Part shown: in pieces, positions 5,747-10,292 of the stretch
Layout: each line of letters opens with the position of its first letter
How positions within the stretch are numbered: position 1 is the stretch's first letter
Assembly (NCBI GenBank): GCA_002309615.1
Contig: DBXT01000014.1
Location: forward strand, 1,867-12,158
DNA length: 10,292 nucleotides
Origin: Bacteroidales bacterium UBA1205
GTDB taxonomy: Bacteria > Bacteroidota > Bacteroidia > Bacteroidales > WCHB1-69
Direction: 5' to 3'
Notes under the pieces: generated by a model
What the model saw: the letters and a program-made list of their open reading frames with translations, nothing else
The model's database searches: none
What the model was told of the DNA's origin: nothing
Made by a program: the position numbers and the translations under genes

Positions 5747-8100
5747 TTTGACAATACTTTTTTTATTACGTTATTAACAGCTGAATTATGAAAAGATGTA
5801 GTTGAATGCAAAATTTTTGGTGCAAATATTGTTTGAGATGTTCTTGAATTAATTATGTATCCCCACCCGACTGACAAAACTCTTTTTCCGTTTAACAATA
5901 TGGTTGATTGAGCTTTAAATAAAGGATCATATTGTGCTCCTTCGTTTCTTGCAATTATTGGGGCATCACACAAATTATCTTTTGGAGGATTATCAAAATA
6001 AGTGCTATTTTCTGGATTACATGTTTGTCCAAACGGACCTCCGTCTAAGTATTCTCTGCTATTAGCTTCTGGTAACATTGTATGTATATTGCCATCATTT
6101 ATTACTGTAATATTTGATGTGTAAGTCTGTACCCAACCAATTTCTGCATTTTTATCATTTGCAATAAAAGATATATTTATGTTTACACCTCCTACACCCT
6201 CAAAACCGTGTATATCATTTAGTGCAAACCATTCATTCATCACCAAACGTCCTTCCCTACTTGGTAATGTATAACTCTTGGGATTATCAGCATCACTAAC
6301 ATACGAATATCCATCCTTTCCAGAATAATTTTGTTTAAACTCCTCTATACTATTTGTATTATTATCCCAAAACACATTACCTTGTTCATCTTGAATCCAG
6401 CCATCACTCATTCCACTCGGATCAACCCTTCCAACAGGGTTATTACTACAATAATGGTACGGGCTCAACCATGTTTTTTCACTCATTAACGGGTCACGGG
6501 AAATAAATGTTGGCGGAGCGTAATACCTCGCTTCATAATAGTACATGCCTGTTTCCTCATCCAGTTCTTTCGCATTAAAAGCGTATTTTGGGAACGCGTC
6601 ACCCATAGCATGGGTGTTGTATTCGGAGATAATTTCTCCATACGGAGCATAGAGAAAACTTTGTACTACAGATTGTTGTACGTCTGTTACATACATAGTG
6701 GATGCCAAGTGGTTAGGGTGGTAGTAGTAAACAGCATTGCTGTTTCCGCAGGGCTGTAAAAACTCCAAGGGAATTACATCTCCCTCCTGCATGTCCGTAG
6801 GTTCATCATATAAATGTTGTCCTATGGCATTGTATATTATTTGTTTTACATCATTCCGGTAAGCCTCCAATTCTTGGTCGTTCTCCACGGATATAGGAAC
6901 TTGCTGTTCTCCCAAACGGCTGGCTATCCTTTCTGTTCCATTATAGTAATGCTTGGTATATTCGCCTGCTTGTGTAAAGTTTATGTAAGTATTAGGATAG
7001 AACATCGCACTTTGCACCATAGGCTGTATGGGTTGGGGTTGGCCGTTCACCCATTGGTTGGCATTAAACAGGTTCACTTTGTAGGTGCGGGTGTTGGAAG
7101 CGTTATAGCCGTACAAACTTATCTGCATGTCCGTGCCACAGGCTTTTAAATTGCCGGAAGCATTAAAATAATAGTAATCCGTGTTTTGTGTTGGGTGGTC
7201 ATATCTTTTGCGTATGCTGCCGTTAATGCCGTAGGTGCAAGTTTCCAAGGGCTGCGTGTTTTGCTGCATATCGTATTTTATAATGGGAGCAAAAGAAGTC
7301 TGTCCCTGTGCCATGTCCGAACTATTACTCGGAAAATAATACCTGTAATCTTTATTTTCAGATGTGTTGGTAGCAGGGTCGGTTGTCTGCTGCGTAAAGG
7401 TGTTTATTTTGCCCCAGTTATTATAAGAATAGGCACCGCTGCAAAGCAGATTGTTGTTGCAGGTGCTTTCTGCAGTTAGCAGTTGGTCGGCAGAATCGTA
7501 AGAGTAACGCTCTGTTACAACATACTGCGGCATAGGATAAGAGGAATTTACCCTTATGATATTGCCTACGGAGTCGTAAGTGTACTGCAAATAAGAAAGC
7601 GTGTTGCCGCCGTAGGTGGTCAGCAGGCTGTCCAATCGCTGTGTCAGCGGATAATAAGTATATTTTGTTTGGATTCCGTTGCCGTATTTTTGAGATATTT
7701 TGGCACCAAACTTATTATATTGTACGCTGTCCAAATAGGTATAGTTTTGGTTGTTATAGAATTTAAATAACTGCCCGCCACAATCATATTCGTAACTTAC
7801 TATCTCATTATCAGGATAAGTGATATTCAGTATTCTTCCCCAACTGTCATATTCAAATTGCGTGTTCAGAGCTATGATATTTGCCAAGAACGGCAGGGTG
7901 TAAATTCTTGTCTCTCGGGTGATTTCCCCCATGTTTCCATACGTGTAGCATACCAAACCGCTCTCATCATAAAGCGTGTCCACACGCCCGTAATTGTCAT
8001 AGTGGTAAACAACAGGAACTTCGTCCTGTCCGTTTACGCTCTGCAGGCGGTGTGCGTTGTAGTGGTAATTCCTTCCGTTGCTGGTTTTTCTATGTTTCAT
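5743..8100 (-). CDS. RHS-core protein with unassigned toxin tip (rhs-2)
   Basis: 785 residues, starting inside the YD-repeat region (YHYNAHRLQSV near the N-terminus) without signal peptide or delivery domain. Residues 1-563 are core, with KELDEETGMYYYEARYY, and end in NPVGRVDPSG. Its last 30 or so core residues (LMSEKTWLSPYHYCSNNPVG) differ from the FEKYFWM version in the other three genes, which marks a recombination seam. The tip, 564-785, opens with DGWIQDEQGNVFWDNN, a linker common in Bacteroidetes polymorphic toxins. It goes on through WVQTYTSN, DGGPFGQTCN, STYFDNPP and VLSVGWGYI to a basic tail. I recognise no catalytic family. The partner is the exported imm2, so envelope action is possible. 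The core is near-identical to that of rhs-4 over about 1.1 kb. Confidence 0.88.
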   Translation of the reverse strand: MKHRKTSNGRNYHYNAHRLQSVNGQDEVPVVYHYDNYGRVDTLYDESGLVCYTYGNMGEITRETRIYTLPFLANIIALNTQFEYDSWGRILNITYPDNEIVSYEYDCGGQLFKFYNNQNYTYLDSVQYNKFGAKISQKYGNGIQTKYTYYPLTQRLDSLLTTYGGNTLSYLQYTYDSVGNIIRVNSSYPMPQYVVTERYSYDSADQLLTAESTCNNNLLCSGAYSYNNWGKINTFTQQTTDPATNTSENKDYRYYFPSNSSDMAQGQTSFAPIIKYDMQQNTQPLETCTYGINGSIRKRYDHPTQNTDYYYFNASGNLKACGTDMQISLYGYNASNTRTYKVNLFNANQWVNGQPQPIQPMVQSAMFYPNTYINFTQAGEYTKHYYNGTERIASRLGEQQVPISVENDQELEAYRNDVKQIIYNAIGQHLYDEPTDMQEGDVIPLEFLQPCGNSNAVYYYHPNHLASTMYVTDVQQSVVQSFLYAPYGEIISEYNTHAMGDAFPKYAFNAKELDEETGMYYYEARYYAPPTFISRDPLMSEKTWLSPYHYCSNNPVGRVDPSGMSDGWIQDEQGNVFWDNNTNSIEEFKQNYSGKDGYSYVSDADNPKSYTLPSREGRLVMNEWFALNDIHGFEGVGGVNINISFIANDKNAEIGWVQTYTSNITVINDGNIHTMLPEANSREYLDGGPFGQTCNPENSTYFDNPPKDNLCDAPIIARNEGAQYDPLFKAQSTILLNGKRVLSVGWGYIINSRTSQTIFAPKILHSTTSFHNSAVNNVIKKVLSK
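6501..7584 (-). repeat. RHS core repeat, subtype B, copy in rhs-2
   Basis: Direct-repeat partner of 1335-2418. Below 6501 the two copies diverge, because rhs-2 carries a different core end (LMSEKTW type); above 7584 rhs-2 continues into YD repeats that rhs-4 lacks. Confidence 0.85.
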
Positions 8101-8112
8101 TTTGCAAAGATA
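8101..8112 (-). promoter_or_regulatory. TAnnTTTG (-7-like) element abutting the rhs-2 start
   Basis: TATCTTTG (8112-8105, minus strand) lies one base after the imm1 stop codon and four bases before the rhs-2 ATG. It fits the Bacteroidetes -7 consensus, though no TTG is evident at -33 within the end of imm1. The surrounding 18 bp are identical to those at rhs-4. It could drive rhs-2 independently of upstream genes as a near-leaderless transcript, or simply be an A/T-rich initiation region inherited by duplication. Confidence 0.45.
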
Positions 8113-8113
8113 G

Positions 8114-8689
8114 TTATTTTTTTTGTTTGCTTATTAATTTTTTATCTATTTTTAGAGGTGTCCTTAAATTAACCATTTTTTTGATAGTAGAGATAATTTC
8201 TTCACATACGTCTTTACTTAAATTTACCCCACAATAGATTTTTGGTCTTTTATAACGTGTGATTTGAATTCGTTCATCAATTTCCCCGGAGACACTGAAG
8301 TAAACAATAATTTGTTCATATAAAGATAGTTTTATCATATCTGCTCCCGTAATGGTATTCCATGAGATTTTTTTAATCTTGCCTAAAATACGTCCTTTAT
8401 TAACAATATATAGAAAATCTGAATCATACAAAATAATTTCTTCTCCTTTGAGTTTCCACAACACCTTGTCTATGAAGGACAAAATAATAAAACTTCCTAT
8501 CAGAAATCCAAAGATTATCCAACATATATTTTCTATGTAATCAATTACTGCAAATCTTTTATAATTGCGGAAAAAAAAATCAAGATAGTAAGCAATATAA
8601 GAAAAGAAAAAAAAGAAAAGAATAGCGATTATAATACTAATAAATATTACAGATTTGCGTTTCGGAAACCCCTTTGATAAAAATTTCAT
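8114..8689 (-). CDS. Two-helix membrane protein, candidate immunity protein for rhs-1 (imm1)
   Basis: 191 residues. A basic N-terminus (residues 1-12) leads into a strongly hydrophobic helix (14-36), a short loop and a second helix (about 55-73). A soluble C-terminal domain of about 110 residues follows, with alternating beta-like stretches (EEIILYDSDFLYIVN, ISWNTITGADM, IIVYFSVSG). The layout recalls small 2-TM proteins with a PH-like domain (bPH/DUF304 type), but I hold this loosely. The gene starts 17 bp after the stop of rhs-1 and ends 13 bp before rhs-2. Position suggests it protects against the rhs-1 tip, and its location implies a toxin that acts at or near the inner membrane. Codon composition is AT-rich, as in the other immunity candidates. 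Confidence 0.8.
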   Translation of the reverse strand: MKFLSKGFPKRKSVIFISIIIAILFFFFFSYIAYYLDFFFRNYKRFAVIDYIENICWIIFGFLIGSFIILSFIDKVLWKLKGEEIILYDSDFLYIVNKGRILGKIKKISWNTITGADMIKLSLYEQIIVYFSVSGEIDERIQITRYKRPKIYCGVNLSKDVCEEIISTIKKMVNLRTPLKIDKKLISKQKK

Positions 8690-8706
8690 AATAGTTCCAT
8701 TTAAAA

Positions 8707-10292
8707 TTAATCTTTAAGATATTCGTCAGAGGTCCAAATTCGACTTGGTTTAGGCACACCATCAACATCAACTGCCGAACAGGAAACTCTAATGTTTGTT
8801 TTGGTATTTCCTGCTTGTAGTACACCTTGAAATGAGTTTGTTTGCTTATTATATTTTTGATTTACAACTTTCCAATGAGTAAAACCACTTTTCAATGTGG
8901 ATTCTTCAGCTGATGATATTGAAATAGACTCGATTATAAAAAAGGGATCTGAAGAAAAACCTAAAGAGAGACCTAATCCTGCGCCAAAGGAGAATGAGCC
9001 ATCTCCACCTCCTATTGAAAATCCCACTAATCCTTTAATATTAAAATCAGGAGTACCACCCATATTAATACTTGTAGTAGAACTCTTTAACGCATCTATA
9101 AACCTGTCAAATTGCCAAGTACGATCAAAACTGAATGACCCCCCAATGTCTACTCCCGCTTCAAAAGCAGGATTTGTACTGCTTTCATATAAATTTTGGT
9201 TGACCAAATATTTATAATTTTGAGCCATCCAATGTGTTTTACCATGTCTATCAAGGGAAATTCCCCCCATTATGCTATAAGCAACCCCATAACCATCTCC
9301 CACACCAGCCTTCACTTTCCAAAAATAAGTGTTCACTCCTCTTTTGGGCCAAATTGGGCCTATCTCCTCCCCACTCGGGTCCACGTATTTCACCGGGTTG
9401 TTGGCGCAGTAGGCGTATGGGGTCATCCAGAAGTACTTTTCGAACATGGGGTCTCTGCTGGTGAACACCGGCGGTTTGTAGTACCTTGCTTCGTAATAGT
9501 ACATTCCCGTTTCCTCATCTAACTCCTTAGCATTAAAACTATACTTTGGAATCACAGAAGAACCAAAATTAACATTATATTCCGTTGTTATCTCACCAAA
9601 AGGTGCATAAAGGAACCCCTGTGTTATTGTAGCATTGTTATCTGTTACAAAAGACGTGGAGCCTAAGTGGTTAGGATGATAATAATATATGTCATTTGGT
9701 GTTCCTATTGGCTGTAGAGTATTTACATCCATAAAAGGAGGCAGGTCTATAGGTACCGTTTCTTCAATTAACTTATGGATATCCACTCTAAATTGATCTT
9801 CCAACAATAACTTTCTGTCTTCTAATATATTATTGTTTATGGCTATGGTTATTGTATTGTCTCCCAAACGGCTGGCAATACGTTCTGTTCCATTGTAGTA
9901 ATGCTTGGTGTATTCCCCGTTACCATTAAAGTTTAAATAGGTATTGGGATAAAACATAGCGTTTTGCCATTGTAAATTCAAGGGTTCTTGTTGTCCGTTT
10001 ATCCATACATTGGTGTTGTTCAGGCTTATTTTGTATGTCCTTGTGTTGGAAGCGTTGTAACCGTAATATGCAAAACTCATTACATCATCGCTGTAGGCTT
10101 TTAAGTTGGCTTGGCTGTTAAACAAGTAATACTCTGTATGCTGTTGCGGTTGTGCTGTTTCCTTTTTTCTTAAACTGCCGTTTATGCCGTAAGTTAGATT
10201 TATTTGCTCGTCTCCGGCTTGGGTTATCGGAGCAAAAGAAGTTTGTGCCACGGCATAATTGGCTGTAGGATAAGAATAACTGCGGGAGTGTG
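8707..10292 (-). CDS. RHS-core protein with glycine-rich unassigned tip, 5' end outside the window (rhs-1)
   Basis: The frame is open to the right edge: codons above 10251 read HSRSYSYPTANYA, as in rhs-3. The apparent start at 10251 is an internal GTG and not a real start. About 307 core codons are visible, with the same subtype markers as rhs-3 (DVNTLQP, GTPNDIYYYHPNHLG), ending in NPVKYVDPSG (core ends at 9370). The 220-residue tip contains YFWKVKAGVGDGYGVAYS, HWMAQNYKYLV, a Gly/Ser/Phe-rich run (VGFSIGGGDGSFSFGAG and GLGLSLGFSSDPFF) and a C-terminal IWTSDEYLKD. No catalytic motif is recognised; the glycine-rich amphipathic run suggests a beta-structured or membrane-interacting domain. imm1, a membrane protein, follows at 17 bp. 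It is the only array gene here that might have a full N-terminus. Confidence 0.86.
   Translation of the reverse strand, partial: HSRSYSYPTANYAVAQTSFAPITQAGDEQINLTYGINGSLRKKETAQPQQHTEYYLFNSQANLKAYSDDVMSFAYYGYNASNTRTYKISLNNTNVWINGQQEPLNLQWQNAMFYPNTYLNFNGNGEYTKHYYNGTERIASRLGDNTITIAINNNILEDRKLLLEDQFRVDIHKLIEETVPIDLPPFMDVNTLQPIGTPNDIYYYHPNHLGSTSFVTDNNATITQGFLYAPFGEITTEYNVNFGSSVIPKYSFNAKELDEETGMYYYEARYYKPPVFTSRDPMFEKYFWMTPYAYCANNPVKYVDPSGEEIGPIWPKRGVNTYFWKVKAGVGDGYGVAYSIMGGISLDRHGKTHWMAQNYKYLVNQNLYESSTNPAFEAGVDIGGSFSFDRTWQFDRFIDALKSSTTSINMGGTPDFNIKGLVGFSIGGGDGSFSFGAGLGLSLGFSSDPFFIIESISISSAEESTLKSGFTHWKVVNQKYNKQTNSFQGVLQAGNTKTNIRVSCSAVDVDGVPKPSRIWTSDEYLKD
9370..10292 (-). repeat. RHS core repeat, subtype A, copy in rhs-1
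   Basis: Direct-repeat partner of 3567-4492; it is still homologous at the window edge, so the repeat extends further right. Its last 110 or so bases next to the tip are notably GC-rich and carry YYKPP in place of YYAPP. Confidence 0.82.

Noticed and set aside
8637..8825. 62-codon minus-strand frame between rhs-1 and imm1
   Set aside because: It overlaps the rhs-1 tip end and the imm1 start in another frame and has no recognisable features.
8897..9217. 106-codon plus-strand open frame rich in proline
   Set aside because: Antisense to the glycine-rich rhs-1 tip; proline codons are the complement of glycine codons.
10249..10251. GTG as the start of rhs-1
   Set aside because: The frame continues upstream to the window edge with sequence homologous to rhs-3, so this is an internal valine.

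Overview
The window looks like an accessory region of a Bacteroidetes genome, probably of Bacteroidales type. The evidence is AT-rich genes with poor Shine-Dalgarno sites, a TAnnTTTG-type element upstream of two genes, and RHS proteins of the Bacteroidetes style ending in NPVxxVDPSG. Every supportable gene lies on the minus strand, so the locus reads from right to left.

From right to left there are four consecutive RHS-core/variable-C-terminus genes, each followed by a small unrelated gene in the place of an immunity gene: rhs-1 (enters at 10292, ends 8707) with imm1 (8689-8114); rhs-2 (8100-5743) with imm2 (5746-5234); rhs-3 (5213-2943) with imm3 (2953-2516); rhs-4 (2457-694) with imm4 (678-391). 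A fifth RHS/SpvB-TcdB-like gene starts at 311 and runs off the left edge. It is not similar to the AT-rich sequence around it: 177 of its first 300 bases are G or C. Gaps are short (overlaps of 4 and 11 bp, spacers of 13 to 79 bp), as in an operon or a stacked toxin array. There is no gene-free stretch over 300 bases, and I saw no RNA gene, IS element, CRISPR array or convincing terminator.

The cores share sequence up to the motif VDP(S/T)G; after it the four C-termini are unrelated. This is the layout of polymorphic toxins whose tips are exchanged by recombination. rhs-1 and rhs-3 share one core subtype and rhs-2 and rhs-4 another, so the array alternates and may come from duplication of a two-module unit. 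rhs-2, rhs-3 and rhs-4 begin inside the YD-repeat region with no signal peptide or delivery domain, so they look like displaced 'orphan' modules, but with their own start codons. rhs-2 and rhs-4 start with the same 18-bp module containing a Bacteroidetes-like -7 element.

The toxin tips appear diverse. Tip 4 resembles colicin D/EndoU-like (BECR) RNases and is paired with a cytosolic CPCC zinc-ribbon protein. Tip 3 resembles a zinc metallopeptidase whose HExxH motif reads VEAGH, and is paired with a lipoprotein. Tip 2 is unassigned and paired with an exported, degenerate OmpA-like protein. Tip 1 is glycine-rich and paired with a two-helix membrane protein. Three of four immunity candidates are envelope proteins, which suggests that several of these toxins act outside the cytoplasm. 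Toxin and immunity functions are inferred from architecture and context.
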